Shown: positions 18,693 to 27,544 of the stretch, piece by piece | How the letters are laid out: every line of letters begins with the position of its first letter | Position numbering within the stretch: position 1 is the first letter of the stretch | NCBI RefSeq assembly: GCF_042665095.1 | Contig: NZ_JBHTBV010000009.1 | DNA: 64,000 bases | Direction: 5' to 3' (one strand) | From: Gordonibacter pamelaeae | GTDB lineage: Bacteria > Actinomycetota > Coriobacteriia > Coriobacteriales > Eggerthellaceae | Notes under the pieces: model-generated | What the model saw: only the letters and a program-made list of their open reading frames with translations | Told to the model about the DNA's origin: nothing | Database searches by the model: none | Made by a program: the position numbers and the translations under genes

Positions 18693-19184
18693 ATGGAAAA
18701 CGGCAAGAAGATCCTCGTCGCGTACTTTTCAGCAAGCGGCGAGACGGAGCGGCTGGCGCGCACGATCGCGAGCGCGACGGGCGGCGACCTCTTCGAGATC
18801 GTGCCCGAAACGCCCTACACGGCGGCCGATCTCGACTGGAACGACAAGCGGAGCCGCAGCAGCGTCGAGATGAACGACCCGGCGTCGCGCCCGGCCGTCG
18901 CCAGCCGCGTGGCGGACATGGACGCCTACGACGCCGTGTTCGTGGGCTTCCCCATCTGGTGGTACGTGGCGCCCACTATCGTCAGCACGTTTCTCGAGGC
19001 CTACGACTTCTCCGGCAAGACGGTCGTGCCCTTCGCCACGTCCGGCGGCAGCAACATGGGCGGCACCGAGGCGATCCTGCATGCGTGCTGCTCGCCTGCG
19101 ACGTCGTGGAAGCCGGGCCGCCGCCTTGCCAGCCGTGCGAGCGAGGGCGAGGTGCGTCGCTGGGTGGAGGGCCTGGGGCTGTAG
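18693..19184 (+). CDS. Flavodoxin family protein
   Basis: 163 residues. Starts MENGKKILVAYFSASGETERLARTIA, an FMN phosphate-binding loop; GFPIWWYVAPTIVSTFLE and PFATSGGSNMGGTEAIL match the flavin-binding loops of the flavodoxin_4 group. Terminal WKPGRRL...SEGEVRRWVEGLGL is also typical, so the protein is full length. ATG chosen for AGAAGGAG at good spacing. The MerR-type promoter suggests induction by electrophile or aldehyde stress; the product may be an FMN-dependent reductase partner. Confidence 0.85.
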   Translation: MENGKKILVAYFSASGETERLARTIASATGGDLFEIVPETPYTAADLDWNDKRSRSSVEMNDPASRPAVASRVADMDAYDAVFVGFPIWWYVAPTIVSTFLEAYDFSGKTVVPFATSGGSNMGGTEAILHACCSPATSWKPGRRLASRASEGEVRRWVEGLGL

Positions 19185-19258
19185 AAACGCCCTGCGCCGA
19201 TGCGAGCGCCCCTGATGGCGGCATCGGCGCAGGCGAGCGAGCGCGTGCGTGCGGTCGG

Positions 19259-20227
19259 TCACGCCTTCCGCACGGGGCGCACGTACTTGCAGAAGCGGGC
19301 GGGGTCGAAGTAGAGGTAGATCACCTTGCCGGGCGTCGTGTCGAACGCCCAGCCGTTGTCGGCGGCCTCGAACGCGCCCATCGCCGCCTCGATCTCGTCC
19401 TCCATGGTGCGCATCTGGCGCTCGTAGTCGAACGGCCCGTGCTCGAACACAACGTACTCGCCGGCGGCCACGTCCATGAGCTGCAGGTTCGGCGGCACCT
19501 CGCCCTCCCAGTCGGCGGGCAGGCGTGCGCCGTGGCATTCGACGCGCGGGAAGCCCCAGGCGCACAGGCGCCCCTCCGGGTCGCTCACGTAGGCCATCAC
19601 CTGGCCGCCGCCGGCGTTCGCCTCGGGGCCTCCCTCGTCGTCGAGCTTTCCCTTCACGCTGTCGAGCAGCCCGCAGACGGTGTCCCTGTCCTGCCCGGGG
19701 ATCGCCGCCTGCTTCTGCCAGAAGTCCCAATAGCCGTTGCTTTCGCAGTTGCGCACGTGCAGGAACCTGTGCGCGGGCACCGTGATCAGGTACTGCTCGA
19801 TGCCGTCGTCCGTTTTCTCCATGCCGATCTCTCCCATCCCTAGCACGTAGCGGTCGAAGGCGGTGATCTTCGTACGCAGCACCACGGGCCGCGGATCTTT
19901 GCGGTAGGCGCTCGGCGTCGTGCCGAACGCGCCTTTGAACGCCCGGGTGAACGCCTCGTGCGACGAGAACCCGTGGTCGAGCGCGATGTCGAGCAGGGCC
20001 TTGTCGCCGTCCCGCACCTCCTTCAGCGCGAAGGCCAGCCTGCGCGTGCGCAGGTAGTCGCGCAGCGGCATGCCGGACACTTCCTTGAACTTCCGCGTGG
20101 TGTGGAACTCGGAGTACCCGAGCCGTTCCGCGAGCGCCCGCAAGGCGAGCGCCTCGTCATCGCGGTTCGCGATGCTCTCGTCGATCGCGTCGACGATCGT
20201 CTGTACCTGCCTCCGCCACTCGTGCAT
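19259..20227 (-). CDS. AraC-family regulator with C-terminal GyrI-like effector domain
   Basis: 322 residues. AraC-type double HTH at ~1-110 (LALRALAERLGYSEFHTTRKFKEVSG, DIALDHGFSSHEAFTRAFKGAFGTTPSAYR). A C-terminal domain (~120-322) resembles GyrI/Rob-type small-molecule binding domains (HRFLHVRN..., EYVVFEHGPFDYE, IYLYFDPARFCKYVRPV). This resembles the Rob/SoxS-like layout. ATG at 20227 has GGAAGGA upstream. Lies tail-to-tail with the flavodoxin gene. Confidence 0.85.
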   Translation of the reverse strand: MHEWRRQVQTIVDAIDESIANRDDEALALRALAERLGYSEFHTTRKFKEVSGMPLRDYLRTRRLAFALKEVRDGDKALLDIALDHGFSSHEAFTRAFKGAFGTTPSAYRKDPRPVVLRTKITAFDRYVLGMGEIGMEKTDDGIEQYLITVPAHRFLHVRNCESNGYWDFWQKQAAIPGQDRDTVCGLLDSVKGKLDDEGGPEANAGGGQVMAYVSDPEGRLCAWGFPRVECHGARLPADWEGEVPPNLQLMDVAAGEYVVFEHGPFDYERQMRTMEDEIEAAMGAFEAADNGWAFDTTPGKVIYLYFDPARFCKYVRPVRKA

Positions 20228-20480
20228 GTCGTATCGTTCCTTCCTGGTAGCGCGCGCTGGGATCACTATAGGGGAAGGAGAGGGGCCGCGCTTGATCGGG
20301 CTTGCGGACGTTGCGCGCGCGTCGCCCGTGCTTTCACGCCGTGCCAACTCGAAGCGGGTCAGGGACGTGGCGCTGAAGCCCTCGCGCAGCTCATGGCGGC
20401 CTCGGTCTCGTAGACCAGCTCCCCGGTACGCGGCCTCCTGCCGCATGCGCAACTGTGCTTGCAGCGGTAAAGGAACGAGG

Positions 20481-20496
20481 TGCTTCATGTGAAACA
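20481..20496. promoter_or_regulatory. Degenerate parS-like site
   Basis: TGCTTCATGTGAAACA differs from the parS consensus at two of 16 positions and lies 19 bp before the perfect site. It may be a weak ParB site or a decayed duplicate. The surrounding gap 20228-20719 contains no gene that I can support. Confidence 0.5.
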
Positions 20497-20515
20497 TATG
20501 TGCTGGAATACCTGA

Positions 20516-20531
20516 TGTTTCACGTGAAACA
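20516..20531. promoter_or_regulatory. parS centromere site
   Basis: TGTTTCACGTGAAACA is a perfect match to the bacterial chromosomal parS palindrome, bound and spread from by the CTPase ParB for origin segregation and SMC loading. It is intergenic, between AraC and TetR genes. parS sites usually cluster near oriC; no parAB or dnaA is seen here. Confidence 0.9.
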
Positions 20532-20719
20532 TCGTGTACGAAGACCGCTTTCGCGCGAAGGCCGGAGCGCGGCCTGCGCATGCGCTGCCCTCTGACCGCT
20601 GGCTTTCGTGCGAGCGAACCCGGGAAGCGCAACCCATGGAGCGAGTGCCTTGACTTCCCGACCGCCGCCGCGTATCTTATGAGTGAGAAAATGTTCATCC
20701 AACGGGAAAGCGGGCGTCC

Positions 20720-21325
20720 ATGCCGAAGTCGGCGGAGAAGTGCGCAGCCATGCGCGACGAGATGCGGGAGCGGATACTGCGGGAGTCGCTGCGCTACTTC
20801 GCGCGCAACGGCTTCGCGGGCACGAGGATCGCCGATCTGGCACGGGGCATCGGCATCGCGCAGGGGACGATCTACCGGTACTTCGACTCGAAGGAGGACC
20901 TGTTCGCGGCCCTGCGCGCGCTGGTGGCGAACGGCGAGGACGTGCGCGAGCTCAAGCTGCTCGCCCGGCTGCCTCTGTCCGCGAAGGCGAAGATCCGCCG
21001 CCTGTCCGCCTCCGTCCTCGGGCGCCTGGCCGACGACGAGCTGTTCGCGGCGTCGGTGGTGCTGAACGCGCAGGCCATGCTGGAGGAGGAGCCGGGCGCT
21101 GACGGCCGCCCCGCCCCGTACCGCTCGGAGTTGTACGCGCTCACGGCGCGCATCGTCGCGCAGGGCCAGCGCGAGGGCAGCGTGGCGGCGGGCGACCCGT
21201 TCAAGCTGGCCGACTACTACTGGGGCGTGGCGTACCTCTACGCGCTCAAGCGGCTGTTCACCGCAGGCTACGACATGATAAGCGCGGCCGATCTGGACCG
21301 CACGCTGCTGAAGGGCGGGCGCTAG
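20720..21325 (+). CDS. TetR/AcrR family transcriptional regulator
   Basis: 201 residues. N-terminal TetR HTH at ~10-60 (ILRESLRYFARNGFAGTRIADLARGIGIAQGTIYRYFDSKEDLFAAL) with an all-helical ligand domain after it. The next gene, an SDR oxidoreductase, starts 1 nt after its stop, so the pair is co-transcribed and the SDR may act on the effector. Ligand unknown. Confidence 0.9.
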   Translation: MPKSAEKCAAMRDEMRERILRESLRYFARNGFAGTRIADLARGIGIAQGTIYRYFDSKEDLFAALRALVANGEDVRELKLLARLPLSAKAKIRRLSASVLGRLADDELFAASVVLNAQAMLEEEPGADGRPAPYRSELYALTARIVAQGQREGSVAAGDPFKLADYYWGVAYLYALKRLFTAGYDMISAADLDRTLLKGGR

Positions 21326-21326
21326 C

Positions 21327-22097
21327 ATGGGCGCGCGCATCGCGCTGGTCACGGGCGCGACCGGCGGCATCGGGCGCGCCTTCGCCGAGCAGCTGCTGCG
21401 GGACGGCGACGTGGACGAGCTTTGGGCCGTGGCCCGCACCCACGAGAAGCTCGAGCGCCTGCGCGACGAGCTGGGCTGCCGCACGGTGCCGCTCGCGGCC
21501 GACCTCGCGACCGCCGAAGGGCTGCGGGCCGTCGAGCGGGCCCTCGAAGAGGCGCGACCGACGGTGGCCTATCTGGTGAACAACGCAGGCGCGGCGAGGA
21601 TGGGCGCATGGGACGGGTTCTCCGTCGGCGAGATCGAGCGCACCGTCGCCCTGAACTGCACGGCCGTCGCCGCGCTCTGCCGCGTCTGCCTGCCGTTCAT
21701 GGGGCGGGGGAGCCGCATCCTGAACGTGTCCTCCGCGTCGGCCTTCCAGCCCACGCCCTACCTCGCCTTGTACGCGGCCACGAAGGCGTTCGAGCTCAGC
21801 TACTCGCGGGCGCTCGGCGCGGAGCTGGCGGGCTCCGGCGCGACCGTGTGCGCCGTGTGCCCGAGCTGGGTGGACACCGACCTGCTCCTGCGCGAGGTCA
21901 ACGGGAGGCGCGTGTCGTTTCCCGGCCTCGTGCCGCCTGGGAAAGTGGCCGCCCGCGCCCTGCGCGACGCCCGCCGCGGCCGCGCCCTCTCGGTGTTCCC
22001 CCTGTACGCGAAGTACCTGCATGTCGCCGCGAAGGTCGTGCCGCAGCGCCTCGTCATGGCCACGTGGCTGCGTATGCTCAAGCGCTACGGGGGCTAG
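21327..22097 (+). CDS. Short-chain dehydrogenase/reductase
   Basis: 256 residues. Rossmann motif TGATGGIGRAFAEQLL at ~9-24, NNAGAARMG, catalytic Ser region NVSSASAFQ, and YAATK (YxxxK). NADP preference is plausible from the Arg after beta-2 (ARTHEK). Substrate unknown. Immediately follows the TetR gene. Confidence 0.88.
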   Translation: MGARIALVTGATGGIGRAFAEQLLRDGDVDELWAVARTHEKLERLRDELGCRTVPLAADLATAEGLRAVERALEEARPTVAYLVNNAGAARMGAWDGFSVGEIERTVALNCTAVAALCRVCLPFMGRGSRILNVSSASAFQPTPYLALYAATKAFELSYSRALGAELAGSGATVCAVCPSWVDTDLLLREVNGRRVSFPGLVPPGKVAARALRDARRGRALSVFPLYAKYLHVAAKVVPQRLVMATWLRMLKRYGG

Positions 22098-22277
22098 GGG
22101 CGGCCGGCGAGGCGCCCGCCGCCCGGTTTGTGCTCAAGTCCCAACAACCGGGTGACGGTTCGCCCGCGCCGGCCCGCACCGGGTGCGACGGCCGGTAGAG
22201 TGGGCGCATACGCGAAGGCAAGGGCGCGCCGCAAGCCGCGCGATCGGGGCGGCGCGCCTGCAAACGAGGAGGCACTC

Positions 22278-23138
22278 ATGGCAGACCTGCAAAGCCCGCA
22301 AGACAAGATCACCCTGCGCAACGGCTACGGCGTGCCGTGCATCGGGTTCGGCACGTGGAAGATGCCGGACGGCGAGGTGGGCATCGACGCCGTTCACCAG
22401 GCGCTCGCCGACGGCTACCGCCACATCGACACGGCGGCGGCCTACGACAACGAGGAGACGGTGGGCAAGGCCCTGGCCACGTCGGGCCTCACGCGCGAGG
22501 AGCTGTTCGTGACCACGAAGGTGTGGAACACCGACCGCGGCTACGAGCCCACGCTCAAGGCGTTCGAGGAATCCCGCAAGAAGCTGCACCTGGACTACGT
22601 GGACCTCTACCTCATCCACTGGCCGGCGGCGCAAGGCGCCGAGGACGACTGGCAGCGCACGAACCAGGAGACGTGGCGGGCGCTCGAGACGCTCTACCTG
22701 GACGGCCAGGTGCGCGCCATCGGCACGAGCAACTTCAAGCCCCACCACCTGGAGCCCCTCATGGGCGCCGCCGAGATACTGCCCATGGTGAACCAGATAG
22801 AGCTGCACCCCGGCTGCAACCAGGAGGCCACGCGCGACTTCTGCAACCGCAACGACATCGTGGTGGAGGCCTGGTCGCCGCTCGGCGCGGGCCGCGTGCT
22901 GGAGAACCAGCTGCTCATCGACATCGCGGCCTCGTACGGCTGCACGGTGGCCCAGCTGTGCATCCGCTGGTGCCTGCAGCGCCGCGCCATCCCGCTGCCG
23001 AAGTCCACGGACGCCGGGCGCATCTCCGAGAACGCCCGCGTGTTCTGGTTCGACATCACCGACGAGGACCTGCAGCGCATCGACGAGCTGGACCCCCTCG
23101 GCCAAAGCGGCCTCGACCCGGACACCATCGACTTCTAG
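22278..23138 (+). CDS. Aldo/keto reductase
   Basis: 286 residues, complete AKR barrel. Catalytic tetrad visible: Asp in HIDTAAAYDNEE, Tyr in the same motif, Lys in FVTTKVWN, His in LIHWPAA; the NADPH-binding IPLPKSTDAGRI is near the C-terminus. Closest to the 2,5-diketo-gluconate/methylglyoxal reductase type. ATG preceded by GAGGAGG; upstream TAGAGT (22197-22202) may be its -10. Detoxification of reactive carbonyls is a reasonable inference. Confidence 0.9.
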   Translation: MADLQSPQDKITLRNGYGVPCIGFGTWKMPDGEVGIDAVHQALADGYRHIDTAAAYDNEETVGKALATSGLTREELFVTTKVWNTDRGYEPTLKAFEESRKKLHLDYVDLYLIHWPAAQGAEDDWQRTNQETWRALETLYLDGQVRAIGTSNFKPHHLEPLMGAAEILPMVNQIELHPGCNQEATRDFCNRNDIVVEAWSPLGAGRVLENQLLIDIAASYGCTVAQLCIRWCLQRRAIPLPKSTDAGRISENARVFWFDITDEDLQRIDELDPLGQSGLDPDTIDF

Positions 23139-23325
23139 GATGCCCTTCCCTCGCATCCCCGACGAGGGCGGCGGGGGCCTCCACCGCTCTCGTCGTCCGG
23201 AAAGCCCTTGTTAGCGGGGGTTTCCGCTCCTGTCCCGCTGACGGGAACTTAGCTGCCAGCTAATGTTTTGGCGGGGCGGTTTCGATATCCTTGTTCCGAT
23301 GGATAAACCGGAGCAAGGAGGGACC

Positions 23326-23820
23326 ATGAGGAAGAAGATCGGAACTTTGGCGGCGGCCTGCGCCCTGGCCGCATGCGTCGGGCTGTTCGGCTGCTCGTCG
23401 GGCGGCTCGGAGGCGCCGAGCGGCGAGAAGGCGGACGACGCCGCGCAGGCCGCGCAGAAGGAGCCCGAGCAGAAGGAGTCCAAGTACGCCGTGAGCATCG
23501 ACGAGTGCACGGTGGTGCAGGACTACGCGGGCAAGGCGGCCATCGTGGTGACGTACACGTTCACCAACAACGCGGAGAAGGCCGTGCCGTTCTTCACGGC
23601 CGTGTCGGCCAAGGCGTTCCAGAACGGCGTGCAGCTCGACACGGCGATCGTGAGCGACATCGATTCCCAGAGCTCCATGAACGAGATCAAGTCGGGAGCC
23701 ACCACGACCGTCCAGCAGGCCTACCTGCTTGACGACCAGTCGCAGGTGAGCGTGGAGTGCACCGAGCTCATCAGCCTGGACGACACCGTCCTCGCCGAGA
23801 AGACGTTCGACGTGGCGTAA
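23326..23820 (+). CDS. Putative lipoprotein with a DUF5067-like domain
   Basis: 164 residues. Signal peptide with lipobox: KIGTLAAACALAACVGLFGC, lipidation Cys at residue 23, then a low-complexity charged linker (~25-50). Residues ~52-164 form a beta-rich domain (AAIVVTYTFTNNAEKAVPF..., KSGATTTVQQAYLL) like the immunoglobulin-like DUF5067/DUF4352 domains of Gram-positive lipoproteins. Function unknown, probably extracytoplasmic. Followed by a strong hairpin. Confidence 0.75.
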   Translation: MRKKIGTLAAACALAACVGLFGCSSGGSEAPSGEKADDAAQAAQKEPEQKESKYAVSIDECTVVQDYAGKAAIVVTYTFTNNAEKAVPFFTAVSAKAFQNGVQLDTAIVSDIDSQSSMNEIKSGATTTVQQAYLLDDQSQVSVECTELISLDDTVLAEKTFDVA

Positions 23821-23829
23821 GGCCGTGCC

Positions 23830-23888
23830 GGCCGCCGGAGCCGGGGCGGGCGCCCTCGCGGCGCCTTGCCCGGCCGGCTCCGGCGGCC
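23830..23888 (+). terminator. 15-bp hairpin after the lipoprotein gene
   Basis: GGCCGCCGGAGCCGG (23830-23844) pairs perfectly with CCGGCTCCGGCGGCC (23874-23888); the loop itself is partly self-complementary. No U-tract. Confidence 0.6.
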
Positions 23889-23937
23889 GTCTGATACCAT
23901 GAGACCGGACACGAAACGAAGAAGAAGGAAGCGCCGC

Positions 23938-24357
23938 GTGAAAGAGCCTTTGACCGACGAGCTGCTGCAGGAGCTGCTGGACGCGCCGGACCCGCGTGCG
24001 TTCGCCGAGCGGCACCGCATCGGCAGGCGCAGCCTGCCCGACTACCTGCAGCAGCTGCTCGACGAGAAGGGCCTCGAGCGGGCCGAGGTCGTGCGGCGGG
24101 CGGGCCTCAACGACACGTTCGGCTACCAGATATTCATGGGGCAGCGCGGCGCGTCGCGCAACAAGGTGCTGCAGCTGGCCTTCGCCCTGGGCCTCACGCT
24201 CAAGGAGGCGGACCGGCTCCTGCAGGCGGCCGGCGCCAGCGGGCTGTACTGCAAAGACCGCCGCGACGCCATCATCATCTTCTGCCTCGACCACGGCTAC
24301 AGCCTGCAGAAGACCGACGAGGAGCTCTACCGCTTCGGCGAGGACACGATCTGCTGA
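23938..24357 (+). CDS. Small XRE-like DNA-binding protein
   Basis: 139 residues from a GTG preceded by AGAAGGAAG. Residues ~35-100 look like an XRE HTH (LPDYLQQLLDEKGLERAEVVRRAGLNDTFGYQIFMGQRGASRNKVLQLAFALGL). The C-terminus (KDRRDAIIIFCLDHGYSLQKTDEELYRFGEDTIC) recurs in HTH proteins encoded beside Ser/Thr kinases. It lies 74 nt upstream of such a kinase, so it may be its substrate or regulator (inference). Confidence 0.7.
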   Translation: MKEPLTDELLQELLDAPDPRAFAERHRIGRRSLPDYLQQLLDEKGLERAEVVRRAGLNDTFGYQIFMGQRGASRNKVLQLAFALGLTLKEADRLLQAAGASGLYCKDRRDAIIIFCLDHGYSLQKTDEELYRFGEDTIC

Positions 24358-24431
24358 GGCTGCGGGGAGCCCGCGCGAACCTCCTCGGCGTCCGGTGCGC
24401 CCCCGGCTCCTTCTGCTACCATGTACCTGTC

Positions 24432-25856
24432 ATGGACGAGCTCTCCGAACATCTCGATGCACTGGCGCGCGACGGCTGCTATCGCGTGGACGCCGTCATG
24501 AAGGAAAGCGCGTTCGAGACCACGCAGCTCGTGTACTTCGTGGGGGCGAACGGCTCCGAGCAGGGACCGTACGTGCGCAAGTACCTGGACGGCGATGCGG
24601 GCCTCGGGGCGGCCTACGAGCGGCTCTGGCGCGCCCAGCGCTCGGGCCGGCGGTTCCTCCACCTGCCCTTGGTGCTCGACTGCCATGCGGTGGGCTCCCG
24701 GCGCGTCGTGGTCATGGAGTTCGTCCGCGGCGAGACGCTCGCCGACGTCGTGTACCGCTGCGACCCGTCCGTCGCCCTCGCATGCGACGTGTTCCCGAAG
24801 CTCTGCGAGGCCGTTCGCGAGCTGCACGAGGCGTTCGACCCGCCGCTCATCCACCGTGACCTCAAGCCCTCCAACGTCATGCTCACGCGCGACAACCTCA
24901 CCCTCATCGACTTCGGCATCGCCCGCTCCTTCGATGAGGCGGCGGAGCAGGACACGCACCATTTCGGCACGCGGGCCTATGCGCCGCCCGAGCAGTTCGG
25001 CTACGGGCAGAGCGACGCGCGCACCGACGTCTACGCGCTGGGGATGCTGCTGTACTTCTGCCTGACGGAGAAGACGCCGGACGCCAAGGCGCGCCGTGCG
25101 GGCTACCGCGGCGCGGGCGTCCCCGAGCCGCTCCGGGCGGTGGTGGAGCGCGCGGCGGCGTTCGACCCGCGGGACCGTTACGCGAGCGTGCGGGAGCTCG
25201 AGCAGGCGTTCGGGGAGGCGGTGCGCCGCCTGCTCCCTTCCGGCGGCAACGGAGCGGCGGGGAACGCGGTGGAGGCGGCGAGGAACGCGGCGAGGACGCC
25301 TTCGGGACGATCGGCAGCGGCCGCGGGCGAGGCGAAGGGCGCGGCGTCGGCGACGGAGAGGATCGAATCCGCGGGCCCTGCGGCGGGATGGCGGCCGGCG
25401 GCCGCGCCCGAGGCTCCGGGGGCTGCGCCTTTGGCGGCTCTGCGGGCCTATCCCGACCTGCCTGCCCCGGTTCCCCCCTCCCCGCGCGCAGCGGTGCGCG
25501 GGGAGGGGGCGTTCTGGGGGCGCGTGCCGCGCTGGGCGGGCATCGTGTGGGACGCGGCGCTGGCCCTGCTCTCCGTGCTCTTCCTCTGCGTGGCCACCGA
25601 CCTGGCGTTCTCGCCGGAGCCGGGGGATGTCGGCTACGGCGGCCCCCTGCCCGCGCGCATCGCGGCCTACTACGGCATCGCCGTCCTCATGTTCCTGCCC
25701 GGCTTCTTCCTGGCGAGCGACCGCCGACCGCTCGTGCGCCTCGTTCCTGCGTTGGGCCGCATTCCGCTCAAGGCGCAGGTTGTCGTCTGCCTTGCCCTGT
25801 TCGCGATCGGCTTCGTCGTCGCCGCCGTGGCCACGGGCTTCCTGCCGCGCACCTAG
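24432..25856 (+). CDS. Membrane-anchored eukaryote-type Ser/Thr protein kinase
   Basis: 474 residues. Kinase domain ~15-265: HRDLKPSNVM catalytic loop, DFGIAR, FGTRAYAPPEQFG activation segment, DARTDVYALGMLLYFCLT. The glycine-rich loop is weak, with the ATP Lys probably in YVRKYLDG. Then an Ala/Pro-rich linker (~270-370) and about three transmembrane helices (~378-474), no PASTA domains. A signalling kinase with its target unknown; the preceding XRE gene is the first candidate. Confidence 0.85.
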   Translation: MDELSEHLDALARDGCYRVDAVMKESAFETTQLVYFVGANGSEQGPYVRKYLDGDAGLGAAYERLWRAQRSGRRFLHLPLVLDCHAVGSRRVVVMEFVRGETLADVVYRCDPSVALACDVFPKLCEAVRELHEAFDPPLIHRDLKPSNVMLTRDNLTLIDFGIARSFDEAAEQDTHHFGTRAYAPPEQFGYGQSDARTDVYALGMLLYFCLTEKTPDAKARRAGYRGAGVPEPLRAVVERAAAFDPRDRYASVRELEQAFGEAVRRLLPSGGNGAAGNAVEAARNAARTPSGRSAAAAGEAKGAASATERIESAGPAAGWRPAAAPEAPGAAPLAALRAYPDLPAPVPPSPRAAVRGEGAFWGRVPRWAGIVWDAALALLSVLFLCVATDLAFSPEPGDVGYGGPLPARIAAYYGIAVLMFLPGFFLASDRRPLVRLVPALGRIPLKAQVVVCLALFAIGFVVAAVATGFLPRT

Positions 25857-25874
25857 GGCGCCTGCCGGCCGCGA

Positions 25875-25912
25875 GCCCCGTCAACGACCGCGCCACGGGT
25901 CGTTGACGGGGC
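25875..25912 (+). terminator. 15-bp perfect hairpin between kinase and permease genes
   Basis: GCCCCGTCAACGACC (25875-25889) pairs with GGTCGTTGACGGGGC (25898-25912), 8-nt loop, 18 bp after the kinase stop. No U-tract. Confidence 0.6.
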
Positions 25913-26029
25913 GTGGTTGCGCCGGGGCGGGCGCGCCGGGGACGCTAGAGTGGGACGGACGGCCGGCCGACGGGGCCGGCGGGCGCGCGGTGCGCGCGCC
26001 GTTTCCGACCTGCCGAAAGGAGCCGGCCC

Positions 26030-27406
26030 ATGGCGAACGCCCCCTCTGCGCCGAGCAGCGCCCCCTCGAAGGGGGGCTCGGGCAAGCCGAAGCTCACGCG
26101 GGTGCTCAGCGTGCCCGACATGATCGTGTACGGGCTCATCTTCATGGTTCCCATCGCGCCGTTCGGCATCTACGGCGGCGTGTTCACCGAGTCGGGCGGC
26201 ATGCCGGCGCTCGTCTACGTGGTGGGCACGCTGGCCATGGTGTTCACGGCGCTGTCCTACGGCATGCTCATCCGCGAGTGGCCGGTGTCCGGCTCGGTGT
26301 ACGCCTACACGTCGCGCGGCCTGGGCAAGGGCATCGGGTTCGTGTCGGGGTGGACGCTGCTTCTGGACTACCTGCTCATCCCCGTGCTCATGTACGTGGT
26401 GGCCTCCACGGCGCTTTCGGGCATCGTGCCGGAGGTGCCGCCGTGGGCCTTCTCCATCGTGTTCGTGGTGGCGAACACGTTCGTGAACATCCGCGGCATC
26501 GCGCTCACCGACATCGTGAATCGCATCGCGCTCGTGCTGGAGGTGCTGGTGCTGGCCGTGTTCGTGGTGCTGGGCGTGCGCTGGCTCCTGTCGGACCCTG
26601 CCTCGCACGGCTTCACGCTGCAGCCCCTCTACAACCCCTCCACGTTTAGCCTCCCGCTCGTGTTCAGCGCCGTGTCGCTGGGCGTTCTGTCGTTCCTCGG
26701 CTTCGACGGCATCGCCACGCTGTCCGAGGAGGCCAAGGACGGCCGCCGCGGCCCCGGCCGCGCCATGATGGCGTCGCTGGCCATCGTGGGCGCGCTGTTC
26801 GTGCTGCAGACCTACATCGCGGGGTGCATCAGCCCCGACGGCGCCGTGTTCGCGCACGACCAGGGCAACGCCTTCTACTTGGTGGCCCAGGTGGTGGGAG
26901 GGCGGTGGCTCTACGTGGTGTGCGCCGTGGCCACGGCGCTGGCCTGGGGCATCTTCACGGCGCTCGCGGCGCAGACGGCCGTGTCGCGCATCCTCTTCGC
27001 CATGGGGCGCGACGGCGGCCTGCCGCACGCGCTCGCGCGCATCCACCCGAAGTACCATACCCCCTACGTGGCCACGCTCTTCGTGGGCGGGCTCACGCTC
27101 GTGCTCGTGCTGACGTTCGGGCAGCTGGGCACCGACACCATCTCGCTCTTCGTGAACTTCGGCGCGCTCACGGCGTTCCTCTTGCTGCACGTGACCGTCA
27201 TCTGGTACTTCTTCGTGAAGAAGCGCGACGGGCGCTGGGTGGCGCACCTGCTGGTGCCGCTGGCCGGCCTGGCGGTCATCGGCTACACGTGGTGGGGGCT
27301 CGACGTGCCCGCGAAGGTGCTCGGCGTGGTGTGGATGGCCGCGGGGACGGCCTACTACCTCGTGCTGCGTTTCGTGCTCAAACGGGAGGTGACGCTGGGC
27401 GGATGA
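26030..27406 (+). CDS. APC-family amino acid permease
   Basis: 458 residues with about 12 hydrophobic helices after a Ser/Pro-rich N-terminal tail. SVPDMIVYGLIFMVPIAPFGIYG in TM1 and FLGFDGIATLSEEAKDGRRGPGRAM are APC signatures; the latter is the conserved cytoplasmic loop. Probable amino-acid/polyamine:proton symporter or exchanger in the cytoplasmic membrane. Monocistronic; ATG preceded by GAAAGGAG. A TAGAGT (25946-25951) is a possible -10. Confidence 0.87.
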   Translation: MANAPSAPSSAPSKGGSGKPKLTRVLSVPDMIVYGLIFMVPIAPFGIYGGVFTESGGMPALVYVVGTLAMVFTALSYGMLIREWPVSGSVYAYTSRGLGKGIGFVSGWTLLLDYLLIPVLMYVVASTALSGIVPEVPPWAFSIVFVVANTFVNIRGIALTDIVNRIALVLEVLVLAVFVVLGVRWLLSDPASHGFTLQPLYNPSTFSLPLVFSAVSLGVLSFLGFDGIATLSEEAKDGRRGPGRAMMASLAIVGALFVLQTYIAGCISPDGAVFAHDQGNAFYLVAQVVGGRWLYVVCAVATALAWGIFTALAAQTAVSRILFAMGRDGGLPHALARIHPKYHTPYVATLFVGGLTLVLVLTFGQLGTDTISLFVNFGALTAFLLLHVTVIWYFFVKKRDGRWVAHLLVPLAGLAVIGYTWWGLDVPAKVLGVVWMAAGTAYYLVLRFVLKREVTLGG

Positions 27407-27515
27407 GCGCGCGGCCTCCCTCCACGCGTGAAGAGCGTAAACAGCCTTAAAATCTGCGAAATTGGCACTGGACAGCGGCGTACCCGAAGTCGGACAATAA
27501 AAAAACGTGATTGCG

Positions 27516-27521
27516 TATACT
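27516..27521 (+). promoter_or_regulatory. -10 box of the LytTR regulator gene
   Basis: TATACT 24 bp before the TTG start in a locally AT-rich stretch; no convincing -35. Confidence 0.4.
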
Positions 27522-27544
27522 GGGTACACACGAGGAGGACGGGT

